Shown: piece after piece, positions 55,923 through 64,000 of the stretch
How positions within the stretch are numbered: the first letter of the stretch is position 1
Layout: every line of letters starts with the position of its first letter
Source: Dehalobacter sp. CP
Lineage (GTDB): Bacteria > Bacillota_B > Desulfitobacteriia > Desulfitobacteriales > Syntrophobotulaceae
NCBI GenBank assembly: GCA_009910795.1
Contig: VMEE01000052.1
Span: 310,001-374,000 of the forward strand
DNA length: 64,000 nucleotides
Reading direction: 5' to 3'
Position numbers and translations under genes: made by a program
Notes under the pieces: generated by a model
Told to the model about the DNA's origin: nothing
Seen by the model: the letters and a program-made list of their open reading frames with translations, nothing else
Database searches by the model: none

Positions 55923-57002
55923 TTAGAGTTGACAAGGTACTAGTTTACTAAGTGCTTGGAGCAAGCTGTCCATCTCCTCGTCACTGCCGATACTGATACG
56001 CAGGTAATTGTCAATCTTGGGTTGGCGGAAGTACCTAACCAGAATGCCCTGCTGTCGGAGTGCGGTAAAGGTCCCTTCGGCTTGGAGCATGGGATGGGAT
56101 ATGAAAATAAAATTCGCCTGTGAAGGAATCACTTGCCAGCCCATTTGCCTGAGTATCGGAACAATTCTTTCCCTGGTTTGCATCACTTTCTGTCTTGTGG
56201 CTTGAAAGTAAGCTTCATCCTTCATGGCTGCGATTGCTCCGGCCATTGACAGGCGGTCTAACGTATAGGAATTAAAGGAGTTTTTGATCCGGTCCAAGCC
56301 TTCCATCAGCTCATCCTGACCTAAAGCAAAGCCTACCCTTAAGCCTGCCAGAGACCGGGACTTGGACAGAGTCTGAATCACCAGCAGATTCGGATACTTC
56401 GTAATAAGCGGAATGGCAGTTTCACCGCCAAAATCGATATAAGCTTCATCAACGATGATCACCTTATCTGGATTGCGGATAAGGATTTTTTCTATCATTT
56501 CCATCGTTACATAGTTGCCGGTAGGGGCATTGGGGTTTGGGAAAATGACGCCGCCTTCGGAATCGTAGAAATCAGGCGGGTATAAAGAAAATTCTTCCCG
56601 CAGCGGAACTAGCCGGTAGTTCAGCTGAAACAGATTGGTATAGACCGGGTAGAAACTATAGGTAACATCCGGAAACAAGATCGTGCTGCCCGGATCAAAA
56701 AAAGCCATAAACGCAAAAGCCAGGATTTCATCGGAGCCGTTTCCAACAAATACCCACTCCTTCTTCAGGCCGTAATATTCGGCTACGGTCTGGCGCAAGT
56801 CCTCTCCGTTCGGATCGGGGTATAACTTCAGTTTTTCATTCGCAGCTTCTTTGATCGCTTCGAGAACTAAGGGCGAAGGCGGATAGGGACATTCGTTCGT
56901 ATTCAGCTTAATATATTTTTTGTCTTTCGGCTGTTCTCCCGGTACGTACGGTCTCTGACCAGCCGCAATTTTGCTCCAGTATTTGCTCATTTGCTCACTC
57001 AC
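55923..57002 (-). CDS. hisC: Histidinol-phosphate aminotransferase HisC
   Basis: PLP enzyme that makes histidinol phosphate from imidazole-acetol phosphate and glutamate. Family text: KLNTNECPYPPSPLV, LYPDPNGEDLRQTVAEYYGL, FVGNGSDEILAFAF, FPNPNAPTG, VDEAYIDFGGE, and the PLP lysine in TLSKSRSLAGLRVGFALG. Length 359 residues from GTG 57002, or 355 from ATG 56990; neither has a strong ribosome site. It is transcribed away from the other his genes and from yerC; the 220-base gap between holds both upstream regions. Confidence 0.94.
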   Translation of the reverse strand: MSEQMSKYWSKIAAGQRPYVPGEQPKDKKYIKLNTNECPYPPSPLVLEAIKEAANEKLKLYPDPNGEDLRQTVAEYYGLKKEWVFVGNGSDEILAFAFMAFFDPGSTILFPDVTYSFYPVYTNLFQLNYRLVPLREEFSLYPPDFYDSEGGVIFPNPNAPTGNYVTMEMIEKILIRNPDKVIIVDEAYIDFGGETAIPLITKYPNLLVIQTLSKSRSLAGLRVGFALGQDELMEGLDRIKNSFNSYTLDRLSMAGAIAAMKDEAYFQATRQKVMQTRERIVPILRQMGWQVIPSQANFIFISHPMLQAEGTFTALRQQGILVRYFRQPKIDNYLRISIGSDEEMDSLLQALSKLVPCQL

Positions 57003-57157
57003 TCTTTTCAGTAAAATAAACCACCGATTTCCTTCATTTCTGGGTAAAAAAATAAGACGTTGAGTAGATTATATCCTGAGTATATCGGGCCTGCAAGCCA
57101 ATTCTGATTAATCTTTTTAAACGGAATCACGATTAAAGATTTTTATTCATATTGTAC

Positions 57158-57191
57158 TTGACACCGGGCGAATACTTTAATAAACTAAAGT
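57158..57191 (+). promoter_or_regulatory. his operon promoter with overlapping palindrome
   Basis: TTGACA (57158-57163), 17 bases, TAAACT (57181-57186). ACTTTA (57174-57179) and TAAAGT (57186-57191) form an inverted repeat straddling the -10 box, a plausible repressor site, perhaps for the TrpR-like YerC encoded next. Confidence 0.68.
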
Positions 57192-57222
57192 GTAAAAGAG
57201 ATAACCCCGGAGGTAAGTAATC

Positions 57223-57528
57223 ATGTTGAGTGACGAAAGGATCAGGGACACCCTGACCGATTCTCTTTTTGAAGCGATCCTTCTGCTCAAGACGAAAGAA
57301 GAATGTTACAGCTTCTTTGAGGATCTGGCTACGGTAGCGGAGATCAAGGCCCTAGCGCAGCGGCTGGAAGTTGCCCGCATGCTGGAGGAAGATGTGACCT
57401 ATTCCAGGATTGCTGAAATTACCGGAGCAAGCTCTGCCACCATCAGTAGGGTCAAACGCTGTTTAAACTATGGCGCCGACGGTTACAAGATGGTTCTCGA
57501 GCGGATGGAGAAAAAACACAAAGAATAA
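57223..57528 (+). CDS. yerC: TrpR-related regulator YerC/YecD
   Basis: A 101-residue DNA-binding protein of the YerC/YecD group, related to TrpR. It is all-helical; the helix-turn-helix is at about residues 55-78 (EDVTYSRIAEITGASSATIS, then RVKRC), preceded by the family region FFEDLATVAEIKALAQRLEV. ATG 57223 follows CCGGAGG. As first gene of the histidine operon, ahead of hisZ and hisG, it may regulate his genes in response to histidine or a related ligand; that is inference from position. Confidence 0.9.
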   Translation: MLSDERIRDTLTDSLFEAILLLKTKEECYSFFEDLATVAEIKALAQRLEVARMLEEDVTYSRIAEITGASSATISRVKRCLNYGADGYKMVLERMEKKHKE

Positions 57529-57558
57529 GAACTTTCAGAAAAAAGAGGTGCAATAATT

Positions 57559-58719
57559 ATGGAACGTTCATCATTGGGGCTTAAAATTCCGGAGGGGATG
57601 ATCGATCTTCTGCCGGCTGAATTAGCACAGCTGGAGGAACTGGAAGGAAAAGCAATCAGTGTGTGTAAAAATTGGTCCTATCAGAAAGTTGCGACTCCCG
57701 GGCTCGAATACCGAGCCTGTGTGGAGCCTGACGCAGACAAGGATGACCATCTATATAAATTCTTTGACAAAAATGGTCATATTCTCGCGTTAAGACCGGA
57801 ATTTACGACCCCGATTGCCAGGATGGTTGCCACAAGACAGAAAGGCGGACAATTTCCTCTGCGGTTCTGTTATAGCGGTGATGTTTACAGGAATGATTCT
57901 GCCCGTTACCGGGAGTTCAGGCAGGTGGGTGTTGAACTAATCGGCTCGGACAATGACATTGCAGACGCTGAAGTCATTGCGCTGGCCATAGAAATCATGA
58001 AGATGCTTGCAATCAAAAATTTTCAGCTGAACCTCGGGCATAACGGGATTTTCTCGGGGCTTGCCGAAGAAATGAAGTTTGAAACCAAAGTCAGGGAGGA
58101 GCTGGAAGACGGTATAGCCCGCAAGGACATGGTCAAACTTGAAAAAATCATTTCTTCCAACGATTTGCCTGAGTCGGCAAAGGAACTTCTTCTTTCCCTG
58201 CCTTATCTGACCGGCAAAGAAGAAGTCCTTGATAAGCTCCAGAGCTGGACGCATATCAAACCGATAAGAAAAGCTGTTGAATCTTTACGGACCATCTATT
58301 TGTATTTAAAGGAATTCGGAGTTCAGGACTACGTATCCCTGGACCTTGGGATTTTAAGAGGGTTCTCGTATTACACCGGCGCAATCTTTGAAGGCTATCT
58401 TCCGGGGATCGGCGTTCCGCTGATTGAAGGAGGACGTTACGACGGTCTCTATGCAGATTTCGGAATGAACCACGGCGCAACAGGCTTTGCAATTAATCTT
58501 GGCTTTATGCTCGAGAAGGCTGCAGATTTTGAATTGGATATGGCCGATGTTCTGGTTTACGGGCAATCTCCGGGAGCTGTGATCAAGCGCTGTCGGGAAC
58601 TCAGAAAGAGCGGCAAAAAAGTGGAGATGGCCCTCGGGTTCCTGGCGGAAACCGATGCCAGGAACCTGGCTTCCAGCCGCGGAATTGCACTGCTGGAGAA
58701 GATTGAAAGCAATAAATAA
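57559..58719 (+). CDS. hisZ: ATP phosphoribosyltransferase regulatory subunit HisZ
   Basis: HisRS-like paralogue without tRNA aminoacylation, needed with short HisG for the first step of histidine synthesis and its feedback control. Class II synthetase-like text is seen: RPEFTTPIARMVA (motif 2-like), RFCYSGDVYRND, REFRQVGVELIG, and GRYDGLYADFG at the C-terminal side. The anticodon-binding domain is lacking, with a shorter C-terminus instead. Length 386 residues. AGAGGTG precedes ATG 57559. Confidence 0.94.
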   Translation: MERSSLGLKIPEGMIDLLPAELAQLEELEGKAISVCKNWSYQKVATPGLEYRACVEPDADKDDHLYKFFDKNGHILALRPEFTTPIARMVATRQKGGQFPLRFCYSGDVYRNDSARYREFRQVGVELIGSDNDIADAEVIALAIEIMKMLAIKNFQLNLGHNGIFSGLAEEMKFETKVREELEDGIARKDMVKLEKIISSNDLPESAKELLLSLPYLTGKEEVLDKLQSWTHIKPIRKAVESLRTIYLYLKEFGVQDYVSLDLGILRGFSYYTGAIFEGYLPGIGVPLIEGGRYDGLYADFGMNHGATGFAINLGFMLEKAADFELDMADVLVYGQSPGAVIKRCRELRKSGKKVEMALGFLAETDARNLASSRGIALLEKIESNK

Positions 58720-58841
58720 ATGTCCTGCCTAATGGGGCAGGCTGAATAGTTTCGAACTTACATGATTTATATTTAACATTGTTAACAATTAATTTAAAGG
58801 CCATTGGTCTAATCATGAATCTTTGGAAGGGGCTTTGCATT

Positions 58842-59513
58842 GTGCCGAAAAATTATTTAACCATAGCGCTGCCAAAAGGAAAATTACTGACAGATTCAGT
58901 GGCGCTTCTGACGGAAGCGGGGCTGGACTGCAGATCGGTAGAAAACGATTCCCGTAAACTGTTGTTTGATCTTCCCGGATCAGAGGCGAGGATCATCATT
59001 TGTCGCCCGACGGATATCCCGACCTATGTGGAACAGGGAGCTGCGGATATCGGTTTTGTCGGCAAGGATACCGTAATTGAACAAAACAAAGATGTTGCTG
59101 AGCTGGTCGATTTAAAATTCGGGTACTGCCGCTTTGTCGTGGCGATGCCGGAGGAGAGCCTGCCGCAGAAGCTGCCGGGTGGGCTGTATGACCTGAGCGT
59201 GCTGAATCATAAGAGAGCGGCAACCAAGTTCCCGAGAGTCGCCCAGCTGTTCTTCAATGAGCATGGTATGCAGGTCACACCGATCAAGCTGCATGGCAAT
59301 ATTGAACTTGCTCCCCGGGTAGGTCTGGCTGAAATGATTGTGGATATTGTCTCAACCGGTAAGACCTTAAAGGAGAATAATCTGGCCGAGGTCGCCCAGA
59401 TCCTTGAAGCTACAAGCAGAATGATTGCCAACCGTGTTTCCTATCGGGTAAAATACGAACGCATCCAAGGACTTGCAGAGAAAATGAGAGTCCTTGTCCA
59501 GCAGTACGACTGA
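58842..59513 (+). CDS. hisG: ATP phosphoribosyltransferase catalytic subunit HisG (short form)
   Basis: Joins ATP and PRPP, committing flux to histidine. GTG 58842 gives [16 protein letters not shown], a typical start, with GGAAGGGG 10 bases upstream; the frame is open to 58779. [13 protein letters not shown] and the PRPP-binding region ADIGFVG and [18 protein letters not shown] are present. At 223 residues it is the short form lacking the C-terminal regulatory domain, in agreement with hisZ next to it. Confidence 0.95.
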   Translation: MPKNYLTIALPKGKLLTDSVALLTEAGLDCRSVENDSRKLLFDLPGSEARIIICRPTDIPTYVEQGAADIGFVGKDTVIEQNKDVAELVDLKFGYCRFVVAMPEESLPQKLPGGLYDLSVLNHKRAATKFPRVAQLFFNEHGMQVTPIKLHGNIELAPRVGLAEMIVDIVSTGKTLKENNLAEVAQILEATSRMIANRVSYRVKYERIQGLAEKMRVLVQQYD

Positions 59514-59536
59514 CATTGCCAAAGGAGGTTAAAACG

Positions 59537-60823
59537 ATGAAGACTGTGCAAAAAATTCAGGATATTGACCTGAAGAAGCTTATTAATAAATCCTACGGCG
59601 ATGACCGTGACCTGGAAGAAAAAGTGGCAGGAATCCTGCGAAAGGTGCGTGAACAGGGCGATGAAGCCATTTATGAACTGACTGCCGCGTTTGACGGAGT
59701 TGATCTGAAGGCCTCGGGACTGCGGGTCACCGACCAGGAGATCTGGGAAGCTTACAGAAAAGTAGATGATGAATATCTGGAAGCAATCAGCCAAGCGATC
59801 AATAACGTCAGGACCTACCACGAAAAGCAAAAAAGGGTTTCCTGGTTTGATACTACTGAAGACGGCAGTATCCTCGGTCAGATCATTCGTCCTCTGCAGC
59901 GGGTTGGGATCTATGTTCCGGGAGGAACAGCGGCTTATCCATCTTCTGTTCTGATGAATGCGCTTCCGGCAGCTGTAGCCGGAGTCGAGGAGATCGTCAT
60001 GGTTTCTCCGCCCCTGAAAGACGGAAGTCTTTTGCCGGAGGTGCTGGTCGCTGCCGCAGAGTGCGGTGTCAAAGAGATCTATAAGGTTGGAGGTGCCCAG
60101 GCGGTCGCCGCCCTTGCTTTTGGCACAGCATCGATTGCACAGGTGGATAAGATTACAGGGCCGGGCAATATCTTTGTGACCCTTGCTAAGAAAATGGTCT
60201 ATGGAACCGTGGATATTGATATGCTGGCCGGACCAAGTGAGATCTTGATACTTGCGGATGAAAGTGCTGTCCCGGAGGAACTGGCAGCAGATCTGCTATC
60301 GCAGGCCGAGCATGACAGGCTTGCTTCAGCAATTCTCATTTCACCGTGTTCCGATTTGCTGGAAAAGACTGTGATTGAGGTGGAGCGCCAGCTTGAAGTG
60401 CTGCCGCGAGCTGAAATTGCCAGAGCTTCCTGGGATACTTACGGGGCTGCAATCCTGGTTGAAAATCTTGAAGAAGGGATAAATCATGTGAACCGCATTG
60501 CCCCTGAACACTTTGAGCTTGTTGTGCAGGATCCGTTTGCCTGGCTGGGCAAGGTAAAAAATGCCGGAGCGGTGTTCCTGGGAAGATATACGCCGGAACC
60601 GGTCGGCGACTATTTTGCGGGACCGAATCATGTCCTGCCGACCGGAGGGACCGCCCGCTTTTACTCTGTCCTTGGCGTTGACACCTTTGTCAAAAGAATG
60701 AGTGTAATCAATTATTCTGAAAAAGCCTTGCAAAGAGATGTCGCTCAGATTGCATACCTGGCCCGCAAAGAGGGGCTGGAGGCGCATGCCAGGGCGATAG
60801 AGGCCAGACAGAAGCCGCTTTGA
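59537..60823 (+). CDS. hisD: Histidinol dehydrogenase HisD
   Basis: Zinc enzyme that oxidises histidinol to histidine in two NAD+-linked steps. ATG 59537 follows AAAGGAGG; the frame opens 21 bases earlier at a TTG. Motifs: PGGTAAYPSSVLMNALPAAV, GGAQAVAALAFGT, ITGPGNIFVTLAKK, the zinc-site SQAEHDRLA, and PVGDYFAGPNHVLPTGGTAR. Length 428 residues is normal. Confidence 0.96.
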   Translation: MKTVQKIQDIDLKKLINKSYGDDRDLEEKVAGILRKVREQGDEAIYELTAAFDGVDLKASGLRVTDQEIWEAYRKVDDEYLEAISQAINNVRTYHEKQKRVSWFDTTEDGSILGQIIRPLQRVGIYVPGGTAAYPSSVLMNALPAAVAGVEEIVMVSPPLKDGSLLPEVLVAAAECGVKEIYKVGGAQAVAALAFGTASIAQVDKITGPGNIFVTLAKKMVYGTVDIDMLAGPSEILILADESAVPEELAADLLSQAEHDRLASAILISPCSDLLEKTVIEVERQLEVLPRAEIARASWDTYGAAILVENLEEGINHVNRIAPEHFELVVQDPFAWLGKVKNAGAVFLGRYTPEPVGDYFAGPNHVLPTGGTARFYSVLGVDTFVKRMSVINYSEKALQRDVAQIAYLARKEGLEAHARAIEARQKPL

Positions 60824-60893
60824 AATCGTGATGGCGGAAGAATAGTATCTTCATGTATAATATAAAGACAAGGTTAATAAGGGGGCCTATAGA

Positions 60894-61478
60894 ATGAGGA
60901 GTGCGAATCTGAAAAGAACAACCCTGGAGACGGAAATTACTCTGACGCTGGCGCTTGACGGCAGCGGAAGAGTAAGCGTAGATACAGGAATCGGTTTCTT
61001 TGATCACATGCTTGATGCTTTCTGCCGGTTCGCCCATTTTGATCTGGAGATCGAAGCCGGAGGGGACTTGAAAGTTGACCAGCACCACTTGGTGGAAGAT
61101 TGCGGGATTGTTCTTGGACAGGCGTTGAAAGAAACGCTTGAAGACAAGTCCGGAATTGAGAGGGTCGGGGATTGCCTGTTTCCGATGGATGAAGCCCTGG
61201 TTCAGGTTGCCGCAGATATCTCCAATCGTGGATTCCTGGTCTGGAAAGTGGATTGCCCGGAAGGGATGGTCGGTGATTTCCCGGTAGAAATGGCGGAAGA
61301 ATTTTTCCGGGCCTTGGCGACGAATGCCGGCATTACGCTGCATATATGCCTGCTGGACGGAAAAAACAGGCACCACATTCTCGAGGCTGTATTTAAGGCC
61401 GTGGGCAGGGCCTTCGGGCTTGCTGTAAGGAAAAACAGCCATGTTGTCGGCGTACCCTCCACCAAAGGAAGCTTATAA
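60894..61478 (+). CDS. hisB: Imidazoleglycerol-phosphate dehydratase HisB
   Basis: Mn-dependent dehydratase of the histidine pathway, monofunctional (no phosphatase domain). The metal-binding repeats GFFDHMLDAFCRFAHFDL and DQHHLVEDCGIVLGQAL are seen, and again in the second half HHILEAVFKAVGRA. AAGGGGGCC precedes ATG 60894. Length 194 residues is normal. The phosphatase step must be done by another gene (hisK/hisJ type), which is not in the window. Confidence 0.95.
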   Translation: MRSANLKRTTLETEITLTLALDGSGRVSVDTGIGFFDHMLDAFCRFAHFDLEIEAGGDLKVDQHHLVEDCGIVLGQALKETLEDKSGIERVGDCLFPMDEALVQVAADISNRGFLVWKVDCPEGMVGDFPVEMAEEFFRALATNAGITLHICLLDGKNRHHILEAVFKAVGRAFGLAVRKNSHVVGVPSTKGSL

Positions 61479-61549
61479 AATAGCGCTTTTAAGGTTGATA
61501 AGGTACTAGTTGGCAAAACAGCATGTAATTACTGGAGGACATCATTAGA

Positions 61550-62161
61550 ATGATAGGCATAGTAGACTATGGACGCGGAAATCTGCGCAGTGTAGAAAAG
61601 GCGTTTGAAAAACTTGGGTTTTCAGCGGAGATCATGGAGTCTCCGGAGAAGCTAACCGGTACGGCCGGAGTTATTCTGCCTGGAGTCGGCGCTTTCGCGG
61701 ATGCTATGGATGCGCTGGCGAAAGGCGGTTGGCTTGACCCTTTAAAACAGTATGTACAAAGCGGCAAACCTTTTCTGGGCATCTGCCTCGGTATGCAGCT
61801 GCTTTTTGAGATTGGCGAGGAACATGGAGAACATGCCGGTCTTGGTTTTCTGAAAGGCCGGGTGGTAAAGTTTCCGCCGGGTTTGAAGATTCCACATATG
61901 GGCTGGAATACGCTGAATGTTGTCAGACCGAACAGGCTCTGTGAGAATATTCCGAACCATTCTTATTTTTATTTTGTCCACTCTTATTTCGCTCAGCCAG
62001 TCGATCGGGACTGTATTGCCGGAATCAGCGAGTATGGACTGGAGTTTCCTGCGCTGGTCGGCAAAGACAATGTCTGGGGTGCGCAGTTCCACCCAGAGAA
62101 GTCCAGCCCCTGGGGTCTGGTCATGCTCGATAATTTTGGGGAATGGGTGAAAAATCAATGA
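61550..62161 (+). CDS. hisH: Imidazole glycerol phosphate synthase glutaminase subunit HisH
   Basis: Class I glutamine amidotransferase that supplies ammonia to HisF. Nucleophile in FLGICLGMQLLFE (Cys about residue 81), and the catalytic His-Glu in QFHPEKSSPWG near the end. Length 203 residues. ACTGGAGGAC precedes ATG 61550. The stop overlaps the hisA start (ATGA), so the pair is coupled; hisF comes after hisA. Confidence 0.96.
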   Translation: MIGIVDYGRGNLRSVEKAFEKLGFSAEIMESPEKLTGTAGVILPGVGAFADAMDALAKGGWLDPLKQYVQSGKPFLGICLGMQLLFEIGEEHGEHAGLGFLKGRVVKFPPGLKIPHMGWNTLNVVRPNRLCENIPNHSYFYFVHSYFAQPVDRDCIAGISEYGLEFPALVGKDNVWGAQFHPEKSSPWGLVMLDNFGEWVKNQ

Positions 62162-62886
62162 TCATATATCCGGCAATCGATTTAAAAGACGGCAAAGTTG
62201 TCCGTCTCCTGCAGGGAAGAATGGAGGATGCAACCGTATACTCCGACAATCCTGCCGGGGTGGCGGCTGATTTTAAGGACAGAGGATCAAAGGTTCTGCA
62301 TATCGTCGACCTGAACGGGGCTTTCTCCGGAAAGCCTGTGAACGATGAAGCCATTCGGGATATTGTCAAGAATGTTTCGTTAAAAATTCAGGTGGGCGGC
62401 GGTATCCGGACACTGACCAGAATCGAAGAACTGTTGGAATTAGGCGTGGCCCGGGTCATACTCGGAACAGTCGCGGTAAGGGACCCAGAGCTTGTGACGG
62501 AGGCTGTCCGTAGGTATGGCGATCAGATTATTGTCGGCATCGATGCCAAAGACGGTATGGTGGCGGTTCAGGGATGGGCGGAAAGCACCGATCTCCAAGC
62601 GGAGGATCTCGGCAAAGCGATGAAGCAAGTCGGCGTGTCCCGGATTGTCTTCACCGACATCTCCCGGGACGGGATGCTTGGCGGCCCGAATATTGCCAGC
62701 ACCGTCAATATGGCTGAGACAACCGGCCTGCAAGTGATTGCTTCCGGCGGCATTTCCGCGCTGGATGACCTGAAGAAGCTGAAAGCGGAGGCTGACCGTG
62801 GAATAACGATTGAAGGCGCGATTGTCGGCAAAGCGATCTATTCCGGCGCTTTCACCCTGGAAGAGGCCCTGCAGGTTATCTGCTAG
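62158..62886 (+). CDS. hisA: Phosphoribosylformimino-AICAR ribotide isomerase HisA
   Basis: TIM-barrel isomerase of the histidine pathway. ATG 62158 overlaps the hisH stop and yields MIIYPAIDLKDGKVVRLLQG with the catalytic Asp at residue 8; the second Asp is in IIVGIDAKDGMVAV. Phosphate-binding loops VGGGIRTLTRIEELLE and ASGGISALDDLKKL are present. Length 242 residues. No sign of dual TrpF activity can be seen from sequence alone. Confidence 0.96.
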   Translation: MIIYPAIDLKDGKVVRLLQGRMEDATVYSDNPAGVAADFKDRGSKVLHIVDLNGAFSGKPVNDEAIRDIVKNVSLKIQVGGGIRTLTRIEELLELGVARVILGTVAVRDPELVTEAVRRYGDQIIVGIDAKDGMVAVQGWAESTDLQAEDLGKAMKQVGVSRIVFTDISRDGMLGGPNIASTVNMAETTGLQVIASGGISALDDLKKLKAEADRGITIEGAIVGKAIYSGAFTLEEALQVIC

Positions 62887-62936
62887 AATATAATTTCTGA
62901 TTTACAATACTTATACACCTGCTGATTACGCCACCA

Positions 62937-62951
62937 GGCCATCCATTACGG
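62937..62951. repeat. Half-arm of the palindromic repeat family (copy F)
   Basis: GGCCATCCATTACGG matches the right arm of copies B and E, without core or left arm, in the hisA-hisF gap. It may be a decayed remnant. Confidence 0.45.
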
Positions 62952-62981
62952 TAACTAACCCAAGCAAAAGGAGCAAATTGA

Positions 62982-63740
62982 ATGCTTGCCAAACGAATCA
63001 TACCCTGCCTCGATGTTCATGACGGCCGGGTAGTTAAAGGGACTAATTTTATTCATCTGCGGGATGCGGGTGACCCTGTGGAACTTGCCTCGCTGTATGA
63101 CTGCGAAGGTGCTGATGAGCTTGTCTTCCTGGATATTTCGGCTTCTGCCGAAGGACGGGAAACGATGGTCGATGTCGTCCGAAGAACTGCTGAGAAAGTG
63201 TTTATTCCGTTTACCATTGGCGGGGGCTTAAGAACCATTGAGGATATCCGGAGAATGCTGCGGGCTGGAGCAGATAAAGTCTCCTTAAATACGGCTGCAG
63301 TTCAAAATCCGGAGTTAATCGAACAAGGGGCTCTCGCCTTCGGAAGCCAGTGCATTGTTGTCGCAATCGATGCCCGCAAAGTCGGAGAGGGCCGTTGGGA
63401 AGTGTACACGCACGGAGGCCGCAAACCGACCGGGATCGATGTTCTGGAATGGGCCAGGAAAGTTGAAGAACTTGGGGCGGGTGAAATCCTGCTGACTTCG
63501 ATGGACCGTGACGGAACCAAAGAGGGCTATGACAACGAACTGAACCGGACCGTTGGCAGAGCGGTATCTATTCCGTTAATTGCGAGCGGCGGGGTCGGAA
63601 CACTTAAACATATGGCTGAAGGTCTGACGGAGGGGGAAGCAGATGCAGTACTTGCTGCATCCATTTTCCATTACAGGGAATACAGCATCAAAGAGACGAA
63701 AGATTATCTGGCAGGAAAAGGCATACCCGTTCGAAGATAA
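62982..63740 (+). CDS. hisF: Imidazole glycerol phosphate synthase cyclase subunit HisF
   Basis: TIM-barrel cyclase that, with HisH, makes imidazole glycerol phosphate and AICAR. The start [20 protein letters not shown] has the catalytic Asp at residue 11, the second is in [10 protein letters not shown], and phosphate loops are [16 protein letters not shown] and [12 protein letters not shown]. Length 252 residues. AAAAGGAGC precedes ATG 62982. The 95-base gap from hisA contains the half-repeat F. Confidence 0.96.
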   Translation: MLAKRIIPCLDVHDGRVVKGTNFIHLRDAGDPVELASLYDCEGADELVFLDISASAEGRETMVDVVRRTAEKVFIPFTIGGGLRTIEDIRRMLRAGADKVSLNTAAVQNPELIEQGALAFGSQCIVVAIDARKVGEGRWEVYTHGGRKPTGIDVLEWARKVEELGAGEILLTSMDRDGTKEGYDNELNRTVGRAVSIPLIASGGVGTLKHMAEGLTEGEADAVLAASIFHYREYSIKETKDYLAGKGIPVRR

Positions 63741-63854
63741 TCTTAAAGAAATTGATAATCACAGAAAAGATAAGCAAATTTGGATATCGAAAAAATATCT
63801 TAGTAATTAGATCCCCGGAAAATAATGATTGAGAAAAGTTAGGAGTCAACCGAG

Positions 63855-64000
63855 ATGAACAGTAGATTTGAGTCAGGGAGCATCGATATTTCCAAAGCCG
63901 TACAGGCTGTGAAGTGGGATGAAAAAGGTCTTGTTCCGGCCATTGCCCAGGATGCCGAAAGCGGAGAAGTGCTGATGCTCGCCTACATGAATCAGGAAGC
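63855..64000 (+). CDS. hisI: Phosphoribosyl-AMP cyclohydrolase HisI (3'-truncated by window)
   Basis: The last 146 bases encode the N-terminus of HisI, including [20 protein letters not shown] followed by [10 protein letters not shown], which matches the conserved start of the zinc cyclohydrolase domain. ATG 63855 follows TTAGGAGTC. It is the expected next gene after hisF. Whether it is fused to the HisE pyrophosphatase domain cannot be seen, as the window ends. Confidence 0.93.
   Translation, partial: MNSRFESGSIDISKAVQAVKWDEKGLVPAIAQDAESGEVLMLAYMNQE

Noticed and set aside
58724..58741. CCTGCC/GGCAGG hairpin between hisZ and hisG
   Set aside because: No U tract follows and there is no competing stem, so neither terminator nor attenuator is supported.
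60708..61442. 244-residue open frame antisense to hisB and the hisD end
   Set aside because: Both plus-strand genes are intact and motif-rich; the antisense protein is composition-driven and unlike any known family.
55928..61511. Shared 18-mer GTTGAYAAGGTACTAGTT at 55928-55945 and 61494-61511
   Set aside because: One copy is inside the hisC coding end and the other in the hisB-hisH gap; two hits of this length with one mismatch are near chance expectation in 64 kb.

Overview
The window (64 kb, both ends inside genes) looks like a chromosome segment of an anaerobic, endospore-forming Firmicute, most like the Peptococcaceae (Desulfitobacterium, Dehalobacter, Desulfosporosinus and relatives). 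The reasons are the sporulation genes spoIIGA-sigE-sigG, the YjcZ-type miniature proteins, strong GGAGG ribosome binding sites, frequent TTG/GTG starts, a clostridial-type PaaK-ACT pair, a DUF3793 gene, and gene order that follows the Bacillus subtilis chromosome with many small rearrangements. The genus is inferred, not proven.

Layout. (1) 1-7758: division and cell-wall cluster murD(partial)-ftsW-murG-murB-murA-ftsQ-sbp-ftsZ, with no ftsA. (2) 7759-11245: accessory island with a 21-bp perfect hairpin, a repeat element, a TetR regulator divergent from a YhgE/Pip-type membrane protein (clear operator between them), and a small peptidoglycan-binding protein. (3) 11525-17979: spoIIGA-sigE-sigG, then ylmC-pgeF-HlyD-like-yggS-sepF-yggT. 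The yggT gene has no canonical start codon. (4) 18393-20417: pduL-like gene, lspA, rluD. (5) 20414-34834: pyrimidine biosynthesis, pyrR-pyrB-pyrC-carA-carB-pyrK-pyrD-pyrF plus a detached pyrE. Two PyrR-type attenuators precede pyrR and pyrB, and two convergent GGDEF genes sit between pyrF and pyrE. (6) 35029-46828: rqcH, Ca2+ ATPase, dapF-dapL, yicC-remA-gmk-rpoZ-coaBC-metK. (7) 47087-55880: phenylacetate-CoA ligase plus ACT protein; a cassette of DUF3793, Mn-catalase-like, NifS-like and DsrE-like genes; nfeD-floA and a third gene; two unannotated 39-40 aa YjcZ-like genes; an ArsC/Spx-like protein. (8) 55923-64000: histidine genes, hisC on the minus strand and yerC-hisZ-hisG-hisD-hisB-hisH-hisA-hisF-hisI(partial) on the plus strand.

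The genes serve four core jobs: building peptidoglycan (mur genes, dapF/dapL, ftsW) and placing the septum (ftsQ, ftsZ, sepF), switching on forespore and mother-cell transcription (sigE, sigG), making UMP, and making histidine.

The most notable non-genic signal is a family of about 100-160 bp intergenic palindromic elements (best copies at 21251-21355, 28094-28251, 34871-34970 and, inverted, 39746-39852; partial copies at 8142-8224, 28365-28395 and 62937-62951). They share a core (CCGCTTTCGG ... CCGCGCTCCGCATC ... GCTTGACGCTGG) but have terminal arms that differ in sequence between copies while staying self-complementary. An internal stem also shows compensatory changes. I regard this as a candidate undescribed structured repeat or mobile element.
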